Origin: Leptolyngbyaceae cyanobacterium JSC-12
GTDB lineage: Bacteria; Cyanobacteriota; Cyanobacteriia; Leptolyngbyales; Leptolyngbyaceae
Length of the DNA stretch: 64,000 nucleotides
Direction of reading: 5' to 3'
Assembly: GCA_000309945.1 (NCBI GenBank)
Contig: CM001633.1
Coordinates: forward strand, 2,940,199-3,004,198
This document shows positions 24,969 through 34,259 of this stretch, piece after piece (the first letter of the stretch is position 1; every line of letters starts with the position of its first letter). The notes below the pieces were generated by a model. That model searched no databases. It saw only the letters and a program-made list of their open reading frames with translations, and was not told the DNA's origin. A program made the position numbers and the translations under genes.

Positions 24969-25940
24969 ATGGCTTCAGCTACATCCCTATTTGCCCCTGT
25001 CGAAGACGATCTTTCTCTCTTGGCAGAAAATCTTAAAAGTTTGATTGGTGCCCGTCACCCAATCTTGTATGCGGCTGCCGAGCATTTGTTTGGGGCAAAG
25101 GGAAAACGAGTACGGCCCGCAATTGTGTTATTGGTGGCGAAAGCAACCATGCCTCAAGGTGAAGTGACCGCTCGTCATCGTCGGCTGGCTGAGATTACTG
25201 AGATGATTCACACAGCTAGCTTAGTTCATGATGATGTTGTAGATGAGTCAGAACTGCGCCGGGGTGTCCCAACTGTTCACAGCAGTTTTGGGAACCGGAT
25301 TGCTGTGCTGGCGGGCGATTTTTTGTTTGCTCAGTCGTCCTGGTATCTGGCTAATTTGGATAACTTAGAGGTGGTGAAATTACTCTCTCAGGTCATTATG
25401 GATTTGGCGGAGGGAGAGATCCAGCAAGGACTTAATCGCTTTTCAACCAACTTGTCGATCGAAGCATATCTGGAAAAGAGTTACTACAAAACCGCTAGCC
25501 TAATTGCCAATAGTTCCAAAGCTGCTGCTGTTCTAAGCGAAGTATCCACGCCCTTAACCGAATCACTCTATGGATACGGTCGTCATATCGGGCTAGCCTT
25601 TCAAATCGTTGACGACATCTTAGACTTCACTGGTTCCACAGAAGAACTGGGCAAACCTGCTGGCTCTGATCTCAAGAGCGGAAATTTGACGGCTCCAGTT
25701 TTATACGCTCTGGAAGAGAAGCCATTTTTAGAGGTGCTGATAGAACGAGAGTTTGCTCAACCTGGAGATTTGGAGCAAGCGCTGTCTTTAGTGCAGGATA
25801 GTCAGGGGATTGAGCGATCGCGAGAGTTGGCCCGACATCATGCCCAGCAAGCGATGAACTGTTTAGATGGTTTACCTTTATCCTCATCAAGGCAAGCACT
25901 TTCCAAACTAACAGATTACGTTTTGCGCCGTTTATATTGA
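24969..25940 (+). CDS. sds: solanesyl diphosphate synthase-like polyprenyl synthase
   Basis: The 323-residue trans-prenyltransferase has the first aspartate motif LVHDDVVDESELRRGVPTVH (near residue 91) and the second FQIVDDILDFTG (near 213), with GKRVRPAIVLLVAKA and LAGDFLFAQSSWYLA. Small residues before the first DDxxD motif suit a long-chain product, and cyanobacterial orthologues make the C45 solanesyl tail of plastoquinone. The chain length cannot be proved from sequence. It is a single gene flanked by non-coding stretches on both sides. Confidence 0.87.
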   Translation: MASATSLFAPVEDDLSLLAENLKSLIGARHPILYAAAEHLFGAKGKRVRPAIVLLVAKATMPQGEVTARHRRLAEITEMIHTASLVHDDVVDESELRRGVPTVHSSFGNRIAVLAGDFLFAQSSWYLANLDNLEVVKLLSQVIMDLAEGEIQQGLNRFSTNLSIEAYLEKSYYKTASLIANSSKAAAVLSEVSTPLTESLYGYGRHIGLAFQIVDDILDFTGSTEELGKPAGSDLKSGNLTAPVLYALEEKPFLEVLIEREFAQPGDLEQALSLVQDSQGIERSRELARHHAQQAMNCLDGLPLSSSRQALSKLTDYVLRRLY

Positions 25941-26966
25941 GCTTTAGGAAGACGAAGTAGAAGTTTTTGTTTGATGTAGCTGCTATTGCTCAATCCAAGA
26001 TGTTTGTTGTAGAAGCGAAATTGCAACCCTAAACTTGTTCGTTATTAGATGAACAAACAGTCCTCAAAGAAATGGTAACTATGTACGAAATTTTTATAAA
26101 TTCTGCTATTTAGAATGCATTAGCTTATAAGTTTCACTAATTTTTACTCAAGCTATAAAATATTTTAGTTATGCTTTTAGAGTATCGTTTTGTATCTAGT
26201 TCACTACATCAACCGCAAAATTGCAGAAATTTATATCCAGTTTTGAGAGTATGTTAGCGTTTTGAATCGTCATTTTCCCAAGGGTTTTACTGAATAGAAC
26301 TGTGCTAATCTCTTAGCCAAGTGTTCTTTTTTCAGAGCAATTAATTATACAGTCTGACTTTGTTACCCTATTGTTCTCTTTACGACAAGAGGAAATTTCA
26401 ATCGATAAGTTGTGTTAAAGTCTTGGCATCCGCAATTACGAAACAGTAATGCTCTGAAACTTTAACTTGGGCAGTGATTCAGGTTTGCGATGATTGCAAC
26501 TCGAACTGCAAAGAGCGATCGCATGTGTGATCTTTAGAGTATTGATTGTTTAACTGTGATTGTGCTGTTCCTGAATCGTTATGTATGTAGGTTGGAGTTA
26601 AACGATTTAGGTGTTATTGATTGATGATTGTGTATGGTCGACTGTGATTTTGTGATGAAAGTTTTACTTGGTCAAACTTCCCAAAATCCCAGCTTTAGAC
26701 TTTTTGGGTAGGTACTGACACATCTTCTAGAGCGTTGGCTTAGAAAGTTTCCTTGTTGAATACTCTACCAAAAGTGTTGCTGGAAAGTCAGCGAATTTAT
26801 ATCGTTGGAGTGGTGAGTTTAACTCAAGTAAAACCTTAAGTTATTAGCCAGATTTCTCCATTTTCTTTTGAGCAAGGGTGATTCTTAGTCGAGCTTGAAG
26901 CAGGCGATTAAGGCGAGTGGAAGCATTTTCGCTTTTCACTGCTTGATCGATTTCTAGCGATTTCAA
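25941..26966. other. 1-kb AT-rich region with no gene recognised
   Basis: About 1,026 bp between the prenyl synthase and a glycosyltransferase gene. Composition is more AT-rich than the coding sequence around it, and only short frames occur. It could hold a long regulated 5' leader or an unrecognised small RNA; no known structure was identified. Confidence 0.4.
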
Positions 26967-28262
26967 ATGTTCAGTCAAGAAAGCAAAACTATGTTTTCCA
27001 AGAACCAGAAGTGCATCGCTTTAATTTCAGTTCATGGCGATCCATCGGCTGAAATTGGCAAAGAAGAAGCAGGTGGACAAAATGTTTACGTCCGTCAAGT
27101 TGGTGAGGCGTTGTCAAAGCAAGGTTGGCAAGTCGATATGTTTACCCGGCAAGCTGACTCTGAGCAACCTGTTGTGGTTCAACACAACGATCGCTGCCGG
27201 ACAATCCGAATTACAGCTGGACCTCAAAAGTTTATCCCTAGAGATGAACTGTTTGAGTACTTGCCAGCGTTTGTCCAGGGGTTCTTAAAGTTTCAGCGGC
27301 AGTCAGGTGTGCAATACCAGGTAGTTCATACCAACTACTGGCTATCTTCGTGGGTGGGGATGCAACTAAAGAAGGTGCAACCGATTTCCCAAGTGCATAC
27401 TTATCACTCGCTGGGGGCTGTGAAATACCAGGCAATATCAACAGTACCGCTGATTGCTTCGACTCGACTGGATGTGGAAAAAACAGTTCTAGAAACGGCT
27501 GAACGCATTGTGGCAACGAGTCCTCAGGAGAAGGAACACATGCGATCACTCGTTTCTACCAAAGGCAACATTGATGTTATTCCCTGCGGTACAGACATTC
27601 ATCATTTTGGTTCCGTTTCTCGTGATGCAGCGCGTCAAACACTGAGCATTGCTCCTGATGAAAAAGTAGTGCTTTATGTCGGGCGGTTTGATCCCCGCAA
27701 AGGGATTGAGACGCTGGTTCGTGCGATCGCACGGTCTAAACTGCTGGGCAACGGCAAGCTGCGGCTAATCATTGGCGGTGGCAGTCGTCCGGGGCAGAGT
27801 GATGGCTTGGAACGGGAGCGGATCGAAGGCATTGTGGCTGAGCTAGGACTTGCTGAGATCACAGAATTTCCTGGTCGCCTCAGCCCAATGGTGTTGCCGA
27901 CTTACTTCGCCGCAGCAGATGTGTGTGTTGTACCCAGTCATTACGAACCGTTTGGACTAGTGGCAATTGAAGCGATGGCCTGTCGTACTCCAGTAATTGC
28001 CAGCAATGTGGGTGGGTTACAGTTTACTGTGCGCTCTGAGGAAACGGGTTTGCTAGTTCCAGCAAAAGATGATGCGGCATTTGCAAACGCGATTGATCGC
28101 ATCTTGCTCAACCCCGAATGGCAACAGGAACTTGGGCAGGCTGCTAGAAAACACGTAGAAGAGAAGTTTAGCTGGGATGGGATCGCCGCTCAATTAGGGC
28201 AACTCTACTTGCAACTAATGGAAGAATCATCCAAGGCAGAAACAACACCTGTTAGCGCTTAA
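26967..28262 (+). CDS. GT4-family glycosyltransferase of the sucrose/trehalose-type clade
   Basis: The 431-residue GT-B enzyme has SVHGDPSAEIGKEEAGGQNVYVRQVGEAL at the N-terminus, the GGQNVYV loop typical of the sucrose synthase/sucrose-phosphate synthase branch. FDPRKGIETLVRAI and SHYEPFGLVAIEAMACRTPVIASNVGG, with the E-x7-E motif, follow in the C-terminal domain. It probably uses a nucleotide sugar in the cytoplasm; product and acceptor are unknown. An internal ATG at 26991 (MFSKNQK) is an alternative start. A terminator-like hairpin follows at 28280. Confidence 0.82.
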   Translation: MFSQESKTMFSKNQKCIALISVHGDPSAEIGKEEAGGQNVYVRQVGEALSKQGWQVDMFTRQADSEQPVVVQHNDRCRTIRITAGPQKFIPRDELFEYLPAFVQGFLKFQRQSGVQYQVVHTNYWLSSWVGMQLKKVQPISQVHTYHSLGAVKYQAISTVPLIASTRLDVEKTVLETAERIVATSPQEKEHMRSLVSTKGNIDVIPCGTDIHHFGSVSRDAARQTLSIAPDEKVVLYVGRFDPRKGIETLVRAIARSKLLGNGKLRLIIGGGSRPGQSDGLERERIEGIVAELGLAEITEFPGRLSPMVLPTYFAAADVCVVPSHYEPFGLVAIEAMACRTPVIASNVGGLQFTVRSEETGLLVPAKDDAAFANAIDRILLNPEWQQELGQAARKHVEEKFSWDGIAAQLGQLYLQLMEESSKAETTPVSA

Positions 28263-28279
28263 GAATGTAGGAATATAGC

Positions 28280-28326
28280 AAAGTGCTGCGCGCTGAGGAC
28301 TGAGTTCAAAGCACAACAGCACTTTT
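28280..28326 (+). terminator. intrinsic terminator-like hairpin after the glycosyltransferase
   Basis: The 9-bp arms AAAGTGCTG (28280-28288) and CAGCACTTT (28317-28325) enclose a 28-base loop and are followed by another T. The large loop and short T-run make it only moderately convincing. Confidence 0.5.
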
Positions 28327-28414
28327 ACGCACTTTCATTAAGTCAGGGTGAGCATTTTGCATGCTGTTGCCTTGATTCAACCCTAAGAAAACTTAGGTAA
28401 GGTGATCGGAAGGT

Positions 28415-29119
28415 TCAGCTTTGCTTTTGATTGGCAGTCTGCAGACAGGCGATCGCATCTTCAGTTTCTACCTGGTCAAAGGTTTGGTAAAAGCGACTGA
28501 CGCTATAAAAGGGGCTGGGCGTTGCCAGCACAATTACTCGATCCGCCCAGGCATGAAGTTGGGGAAGGATTTCTGGAGGCGCAACGGGGACACAAATCCA
28601 AATCTGGGCAGGTTGCTGTGCGCGCAATGCCTGAACTGCAACTGCCATTGTCATCCCAGTAGCAATGCCATCATCTACAACCATTGCGAGCGCCCCTTGC
28701 GGATTTACAGAGGGCCGGCTAGGCGCAAACTGTTGCCATTGGCTATGTGCCTTTTCTCGTGCTTCATGCAGTGCCATTTCATAAAGATAAGCAGGCTCGC
28801 GGGGCGATCGCGATCGTGGCAACCATAGAGTGTGCCCGTCCGAAGTCACCGCTCCAATCGCAAGTTCTCGATTGTCAGGACGAGTAATCTTTTTGGCAAC
28901 AATCACATCCAGTGGACAGTTCAGCTTTTTAGCTACAGGTGCCGCAACTGCCAACCCGCCCCGTGGTAATGCATACACAATCAACGGAAGCGTCCCTGAA
29001 ATAGGCGGCTGTTCAACGAATGAAGCTAAGATTGCTTCAGCTAGACGTTCACCCGCTTCCAGCCGATTTGCAAAGCAAACCGTCGAATTAAACTTTGGTG
29101 CAGATGAACTCGATGTCAT
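28415..29119 (-). CDS. type I phosphoribosyltransferase-domain protein
   Basis: The 234-residue product has YALPRGGLAVAAPVAKKLNCPLDVIVAKKI and the PRPP-binding loop MVVDDGIATGMTM near residue 155, a type I PRTase pattern. LAIGAVTSDGHTLWL lies between. This resembles the stand-alone PRTase-fold proteins often found in cyanobacteria and annotated broadly as phosphoribosyltransferases; the base substrate is unknown. GGAG lies 7 bases before the ATG. Confidence 0.8.
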   Translation of the reverse strand: MTSSSSAPKFNSTVCFANRLEAGERLAEAILASFVEQPPISGTLPLIVYALPRGGLAVAAPVAKKLNCPLDVIVAKKITRPDNRELAIGAVTSDGHTLWLPRSRSPREPAYLYEMALHEAREKAHSQWQQFAPSRPSVNPQGALAMVVDDGIATGMTMAVAVQALRAQQPAQIWICVPVAPPEILPQLHAWADRVIVLATPSPFYSVSRFYQTFDQVETEDAIACLQTANQKQS

Positions 29120-29342
29120 TATTATCTCCCCAGCTTAGTGCAGTGGGATTAACCTTCATCATGACTGAAAAATCATCCGCTGTTCAGGCAATGATATAAG
29201 AATTTGAAAACTTTCACCCCGTTTAGTTCAACCCCTGCCAGAATTTGCCCCTATGAACTAGAAAAAATTGTTAAGCTATCTTACTCTGACTCAGAGACGA
29301 CTATACTGCTGCCCATCTACCTCAATCCGTTGACCCATTCCC

Positions 29343-30050
29343 ATGTCTGCCGAAAGCCAAATCGATTTGTTTACCTTTTCTAATACTTCAGACTCAGTTG
29401 CTGCTCAAACAAACGAGTTTGATCCCGAGTTGATTCCAACCAGTGCCACAATTTCAATTCCTCCTGGCACCTACAGCTCTATGGAGCAGATGAATGCTCA
29501 TTGTAACCGCTGCTTCCGCTGTGATTTGGGCAAGAATCGTACTCATGCTGTGGTTGGGGAAGGCAACCTAAATGCAGATGTGATGATTGTAGGGGAAGGT
29601 CCAGGGCAAACCGAAGATGAGACTGGGCGACCGTTCGTAGGACGATCAGGAGAATTGCTGGACAAAATTTTGGCATCGGTCAAGTTGACTCGTGAACACG
29701 ATGTTTTTATCTGCAACATTGTGAAGTGCCGCCCACCCGAAAATCGTGAACCGACTCTGCAAGAAGCAGATGCTTGCAAAGGATACTTGCTAGAGCAGAT
29801 CCGCATGATTGACCCCAAAATCATTCTGCTGACTGGGAAAACCGCGCTGCGTAATCTGGTGGGCATTAAGGAAGGGATTACGAAAGTGCGAGGACAATGG
29901 ATCGAGCGGGATAACCGTCTTTATATGCCGATTTTTCACCCAGCCTACCTGCTGCGGAATCCTTCGCGGGAAACAGGCAGTCCCAAATGGTTAATGTGGC
30001 AGGATATTCAGGCGGTAAAAACGAAACTGGACGAAATTCGATCGCACTAA
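29343..30050 (+). CDS. family-4 uracil-DNA glycosylase (4Fe-4S)
   Basis: The 235-residue product has a GEGPGQTEDETGRPFVGRSGELLDKIL active-site region (residues 84-110) and a C-terminal FHPAYLLRNPS motif, both typical of family-4 UDGs. Four Cys (57, 60, 129, 145) are spaced as in the 4Fe-4S ligands of thermophilic family-4 enzymes (2, 68 and 15 residues between them). It removes uracil from DNA after cytosine deamination. The first 45 residues are a variable polar extension. It is a single gene, and the start ATG is the first in frame. Confidence 0.9.
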   Translation: MSAESQIDLFTFSNTSDSVAAQTNEFDPELIPTSATISIPPGTYSSMEQMNAHCNRCFRCDLGKNRTHAVVGEGNLNADVMIVGEGPGQTEDETGRPFVGRSGELLDKILASVKLTREHDVFICNIVKCRPPENREPTLQEADACKGYLLEQIRMIDPKIILLTGKTALRNLVGIKEGITKVRGQWIERDNRLYMPIFHPAYLLRNPSRETGSPKWLMWQDIQAVKTKLDEIRSH

Positions 30051-30144
30051 AACCACTGACCAAATCACTGAGCAGAAGAACCTGTCAAACTGCCGCTGTG
30101 TGACTGTGGAGTGATGAACCAGAGTTGGGAAGTGACCCGCACGA

Positions 30145-30364
30145 GACCTGATTGACTTGCTGATTCGTGTTTGAAGTGGTTATGGAAAGACTGCACTGAC
30201 TATTACGTAACTGGCAACCTAACCATCTACTTCAGCGCGGAACAGGAGCACCAACGTGCCGAACAAGAACGAGAACAGGCTGAGCAGGAACGACAGCGAT
30301 CGCAGCTGCAGCACGATAAGCAAAGTTGCGCGAATTAGGCATTGACCCAGAGACCATCACGTAA
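30145..30364 (+). pseudogene. remnant of a Uma2-family (PD-D/ExK-type) protein gene
   Basis: Three blocks in different frames align with the ends of cyanobacterial Uma2-type proteins. DLLIR (30154-30168) shifts frame into WLWKDCTDYYVTGNLTIYFS (30177-30236). This runs directly into the Glu/Gln/Arg coiled coil AEQEHQRAEQEREQAEQE. After a further frame change near 30320 it ends KLRELGIDPETIT at a TAA (30362-30364). The catalytic middle, about 150 residues in intact relatives, is absent. A one-base loss after CGT and a frame shift near the end make it clearly non-functional. The assignment rests on remembered family patterns. Confidence 0.65.
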
Positions 30365-30649
30365 CAGATCTCAACATTGGGAGGAACCGTTCGTTTGTTG
30401 CAGTGTTGTATACTCACCGCAACAGATTTTTTTAATTGTTCGCGTTTTATTAACCTCAACTTACTTCTATTCCATCTGTCTCAGGTTTGGAGTGAATTGA
30501 GCACCAACAGTGGGGAAAACGATCCGCAATCTAGCGATCGTGCGGTCTGATCAATTGACCACAACTGAATATCAAGTGCGGAGCTGAATTTTGTCCTTGT
30601 CAATTGATTGGGCTGAATTGACCAACACTTTAATATTCGGAGAGTCACG

Positions 30650-32251
30650 ATGAAAGCATTACTGCTTTGGCCTATCATGCCTAATTCCTTTTGGTCCTAT
30701 CAGGAAACTCTAGACATGGCAGGGCTACGAGCGACTAATCCGCCCCTGGGCTTAATTACCGTTGCCGCCTTACTACCGCCCACTTGGGAGTTGCGATTTT
30801 ATGACCGTAATGTTTGCGAGGAAACTGACGCAGATTGGGAGTGGTGCGGTCTGGTAATTATCTCGGCAATGATCATTCAAAAGCAGGATTTTTATTCTCT
30901 TATTCAAAAAGCGTTATCGCTGGGTAAAAAAGTCGCAGTTGGTGGTCCTTATCCCACCTCTTATCCAGAAGTTGCCTTGGAAGCAGGCGCTCAATACCTG
31001 ATTCTGGATGAGGGAGAATGCACCATTCCCTTATTTGTAGAAGCCATTGAACGAGGCGACGAAAGCGGGATCTTTCGCTCAGCAGAAAAACCCGACATAA
31101 CAGAAACCCCGATTGCCCGCTATGACCTGCTCGATCTCAACGCCTATCTTGCCATCACGGTTCAATTCTCACGCGGTTGTCCATTCCAGTGTGAATTTTG
31201 CGACATCATTAACCTGTATGGGCGTAAACCTCGTACCAAAACCCCAGAACAGATGCTGAGAGAATTTGAAACACTCTACAACCTGGGCTGGCGGCGTTAT
31301 ATTTTCGTAGTGGATGACAACTTTATTGGTAACAAGCGCAACGCTAAAGTCTTCTTGCGGGAATTAATTCCCTGGATGGAAGCGCATCATTATCCCTTTA
31401 AGCTGATTACCGAAGCCTCCTTAAATCTGGCAGAAGATGATGAACTGATTGAATTGATGGTTAAAGCTGGGTTTGTGCTCGTGTTCATGGGCATCGAAAC
31501 ACCTGATGTGGATAGCCTGGTTGGCATTAACAAAATCCAAAATACTCGCCAGGCTTTAATTGCTTCTTGCCACAAAATCACCCGTGCTGGGTTGCAAATC
31601 ATGTCGGGCTTTATCATGGGGTTTGATCATGAAAAGCCAGGGGCTGGCGATCGCATTCGGAATTTCATTCAAGACACTGGCATTCCGCAGGGGCAATTCA
31701 GCCTATTGCAAGCGCTGCAAAATACCGCGATGTGGAATCGCCTTAAGCAAGAGGGACGATTAAAAGACGGACTAGGCACTTTCCATCAGGGTGCGATTAT
31801 GAACTTTGTACCAACTCGTCCAGTAGAAGAAATTACGCGGGAATACATTGATGCCTTTTGGGAAATTTACTCACCCGGACCCTATCTCAAGCGCACCTTC
31901 CGCCACTTTATGATGATGAGCGGCTGGCGTGGCAAGAGCGATCGCCCGATTACCGCAGCAGAACGGCAACTTTTCTGGAAATTGCTTTGGCGACAGGGGG
32001 TTGTCCGTTCAGTTCGGTTGCGCTTTTGGTGGCAACTCGCTGTCATTGCCCTACGCAAGCCCCGCCTCCTGAGTGAATATCTCGCAACGTTAGGAATTGG
32101 GGAACATTTCTTCAACTATCGCTATGAAGTCAGAACGCAACTGGAAAAGCAGCTTGAAACCTTAAAACAAATGCAGCTAAAACACATAGAAGAGGATGCA
32201 GATCGAGAAAGTATCGCTTCATCTCCGCAACTAACCGTGCCAGTTCGCTAA
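30650..32251 (+). CDS. B12-binding-type radical SAM protein with DUF4070-like tail
   Basis: The 533-residue product has an N-terminal cobalamin-binding-like Rossmann domain (residues 1-150), without a clear DxHxxG motif. A radical SAM core follows, with FSRGCPFQCEFCDI carrying the CxxxCxxC cluster ligands near residue 178, and a long C-terminal domain resembling DUF4070. IINLYGRKPRTKTPEQMLREFETLYNLGWRRYIFVVDDNF is typical. The family includes methyltransferases such as the hopanoid C-2 methylase HpnP, but this cannot be assigned from sequence alone. GGAGAG lies 5 bases before the ATG. Confidence 0.85.
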   Translation: MKALLLWPIMPNSFWSYQETLDMAGLRATNPPLGLITVAALLPPTWELRFYDRNVCEETDADWEWCGLVIISAMIIQKQDFYSLIQKALSLGKKVAVGGPYPTSYPEVALEAGAQYLILDEGECTIPLFVEAIERGDESGIFRSAEKPDITETPIARYDLLDLNAYLAITVQFSRGCPFQCEFCDIINLYGRKPRTKTPEQMLREFETLYNLGWRRYIFVVDDNFIGNKRNAKVFLRELIPWMEAHHYPFKLITEASLNLAEDDELIELMVKAGFVLVFMGIETPDVDSLVGINKIQNTRQALIASCHKITRAGLQIMSGFIMGFDHEKPGAGDRIRNFIQDTGIPQGQFSLLQALQNTAMWNRLKQEGRLKDGLGTFHQGAIMNFVPTRPVEEITREYIDAFWEIYSPGPYLKRTFRHFMMMSGWRGKSDRPITAAERQLFWKLLWRQGVVRSVRLRFWWQLAVIALRKPRLLSEYLATLGIGEHFFNYRYEVRTQLEKQLETLKQMQLKHIEEDADRESIASSPQLTVPVR

Positions 32252-32274
32252 AGCTCGAACTTGGCAAACATAAA

Positions 32275-32300
32275 ACAGGGTGGGCAAACACTCACCCTGT
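32275..32300. terminator. terminator-like hairpin between converging genes
   Basis: The 8-bp arms ACAGGGTG (32275-32282) and CACCCTGT (32293-32300) enclose 10 bases, between the ends of the radical SAM and peroxiredoxin genes. It is A-rich on the left and has CTGTT on the right, so bidirectional use is plausible. Confidence 0.5.
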
Positions 32301-32328
32301 CCTGTTAGACTTCACTCAAGTAAAACCC

Positions 32329-32964
32329 TTATTTATTAGGTTGAGGGGTCATGCGCAGATAAGGCTTCACCTCAGTCACGCCCTTAGGAAACTTCTGCTT
32401 TGCCTCTTCGGTAGGAATAGAAGGGACAACGACTACATCATCACCGTCTTTCCAGTTGACAGGAGTAGCAACGCCATAATTATCGGTCAGTTGCAGTGAA
32501 TCAATTACACGCAGGATTTCTTCAAAGTTGCGTCCGGTGCTGGGAGGATAGGTTAGCGTCAGGCGCAGTTTCTTCTGGGGATCGATCACAAACACGGTAC
32601 GCACCGTCACCTTGGCATTAGCGTTGGGGTGGATCATGCCGTACAGGTCGGACACTGATTTATCAGCATCCGCAATGATGGGATAGTTGACGGTAGTATT
32701 TTGAGTTTCGTTGATGTCGTTGATCCAACCTCGATGAGAGTCGGTATCGTCCACGCTAAGTGCGATCACTTTAACATTACGCTTATCAAACTCAGGTTTG
32801 AGTTTGGCGACTTCGCCAAGTTCCGTGGTGCAAACGGGGGTATAGTCAGCAGGGTGAGAAAACAAGACAACCCAGCTGTCGCCAGCCCATTCGTAGAAAT
32901 CGATTTCACCTTCAGAGGTTTGCTGTTTGAAGTTTGGTACCGTATCGCCTAATTGGAGAGCCAT
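32329..32964 (-). CDS. 1-Cys peroxiredoxin (Prx6 type)
   Basis: The 211-residue product has the peroxidatic Cys45 in FSHPADYTPVCTTELGEVAKL and Arg in KVTVRTVFVIDPQKKLRLTLTYPPSTGRNF, with no resolving Cys at the usual 2-Cys positions. The length and C-terminal dimerisation domain (NWKDGDDVVVVP...KFPKGVTEVKPYLR) match Prx6-type enzymes. It reduces hydrogen and organic peroxides in the cytoplasm. It converges with the radical SAM gene and is divergent from the PPIase gene across 441 bp. Confidence 0.92.
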   Translation of the reverse strand: MALQLGDTVPNFKQQTSEGEIDFYEWAGDSWVVLFSHPADYTPVCTTELGEVAKLKPEFDKRNVKVIALSVDDTDSHRGWINDINETQNTTVNYPIIADADKSVSDLYGMIHPNANAKVTVRTVFVIDPQKKLRLTLTYPPSTGRNFEEILRVIDSLQLTDNYGVATPVNWKDGDDVVVVPSIPTEEAKQKFPKGVTEVKPYLRMTPQPNK

Positions 32965-33405
32965 AGCTGAAATACTTCCTTGCAGATTCCAATAATATGC
33001 GACCTAAAAACTGCCGCTTATTGATCATGCCATAGAACTCCGGTTTTCCGGTCGGAGTTTAGATCTATTTACGATTTGCAGTTGAATGCGATCGCTAACG
33101 ATCAACTCAAGCCTGACTTTCTATCCCTCAGGATCCCCCCTAACAAATAAACTTGAGTCACCAGTCAGCAAACAAACGCTCAAAGGGCTAATTTTGCTAG
33201 TCAACAGCCGAAATATTGCTAATTATCGTTGCAGTAACCACAATAAGCATTTAGAAGCATTCGTCTGTTGAGCTAGGATAGTGAACGCGAAACCGTCCTC
33301 AACTTGCAAGTGTTTGCACTGATTTAAGATATCAGAGTTGCGGTAACTATAGAAAGATTGTTAATGAACAATCGAGTGTTCGTACCGTTCTAACACAAGA
33401 GATTC
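32965..33405. other. 441-bp divergent spacer with an inverted repeat
   Basis: This spacer separates the peroxiredoxin and PPIase genes. AACTCCG (33036-33042) pairs with CGGAGTT (33053-33059), with nested CCGG-TTTT-CCGG-like symmetry, about 80 bp upstream of the peroxiredoxin start. It could be an operator or a short hairpin. No gene was recognised in the rest. Confidence 0.4.
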
Positions 33406-34167
33406 ATGGATTCAAAAGCACTGTTGATTGTTGATGAACAACCCCTTTCTCTCAGACAATGCCTGAGATACCTGCAAATAGCAGGCAAACTCCAAGGGTT
33501 CATTGGTGATATTCTGCGCCAATACGTACTAGAGCGGGAATTGGAAACCCGAGAAGATTTAGATGTTAATCCAGCGATCGTGGAACAGGCAGTGGTTGAC
33601 TTCCGCCTACAAAACAAGCTAACTGAGCCTCAAGCTTTTCAGGAGTGGTTAGCGAAAAATGGCAGCAACTACGAACTTTTCCATAATCAGATCAGCAGCA
33701 GCTTTAAACTAGAAAAGCTGAAAACACAGATTGCCGAAGCCCGTCTGCAAGAACATTTTATTGAACGCAAGCTCATGCTTGATCGCGTTGTGTTATCTCG
33801 GATTGTGGTGGAAAGCAAAGAATTGGCAGAAGAGCTATACACCCAGATTACTGAAGGGGCAAGCTTTGAGCGGCTGGCTCAGGAATACTCCAAATCAGAT
33901 GAGCGTATCGCTAATGGCATGATGGGTCCGGTTAGCCGTGGCACGATGCCAGACATCCTAAGAGCAGCGATCGACTCGGTTAATCCAGGAGAACTTGTTG
34001 GTCCCATGCAGGTTGAGAACTACTGGGCAATTTTCCGGGTTGAGCAATTCCTCCCCGCTACTCTGGAGGACAACCAACTGAAACTAGCGATGCAAAACGA
34101 ACTCTTTGACCGCTGGATCGCCGAAAAAATTCAAACTATGACCGTGAAACTACAAGTCACTGAATAG
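33406..34167 (+). CDS. parvulin-type peptidyl-prolyl isomerase (SurA/PpiC-like)
   Basis: The 253-residue product has an N-terminal helical SurA-like region (1 to about 115) and a parvulin domain (about 120-220) with LSRIVVESKELAEELYTQITEGASFERLAQEYSKSDERIANGMMGPVSRGTMPDILRAAIDSVNPGELVGP. It has no signal peptide, so it would act in the cytoplasm or be exported by another route. It lies 92 bp before the ABC exporter gene, suggesting a chaperone for the secreted substrates; this link is inferred. Confidence 0.83.
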   Translation: MDSKALLIVDEQPLSLRQCLRYLQIAGKLQGFIGDILRQYVLERELETREDLDVNPAIVEQAVVDFRLQNKLTEPQAFQEWLAKNGSNYELFHNQISSSFKLEKLKTQIAEARLQEHFIERKLMLDRVVLSRIVVESKELAEELYTQITEGASFERLAQEYSKSDERIANGMMGPVSRGTMPDILRAAIDSVNPGELVGPMQVENYWAIFRVEQFLPATLEDNQLKLAMQNELFDRWIAEKIQTMTVKLQVTE

Positions 34168-34259
34168 CCTCAGTTTTTGCTTTCCCAGTTCTTGATTTTC
34201 CAAATTCTGCCCCCGCTTAGCTTAAATCTTAGCTCTACTCCACTCAATCAAGGCACTCC

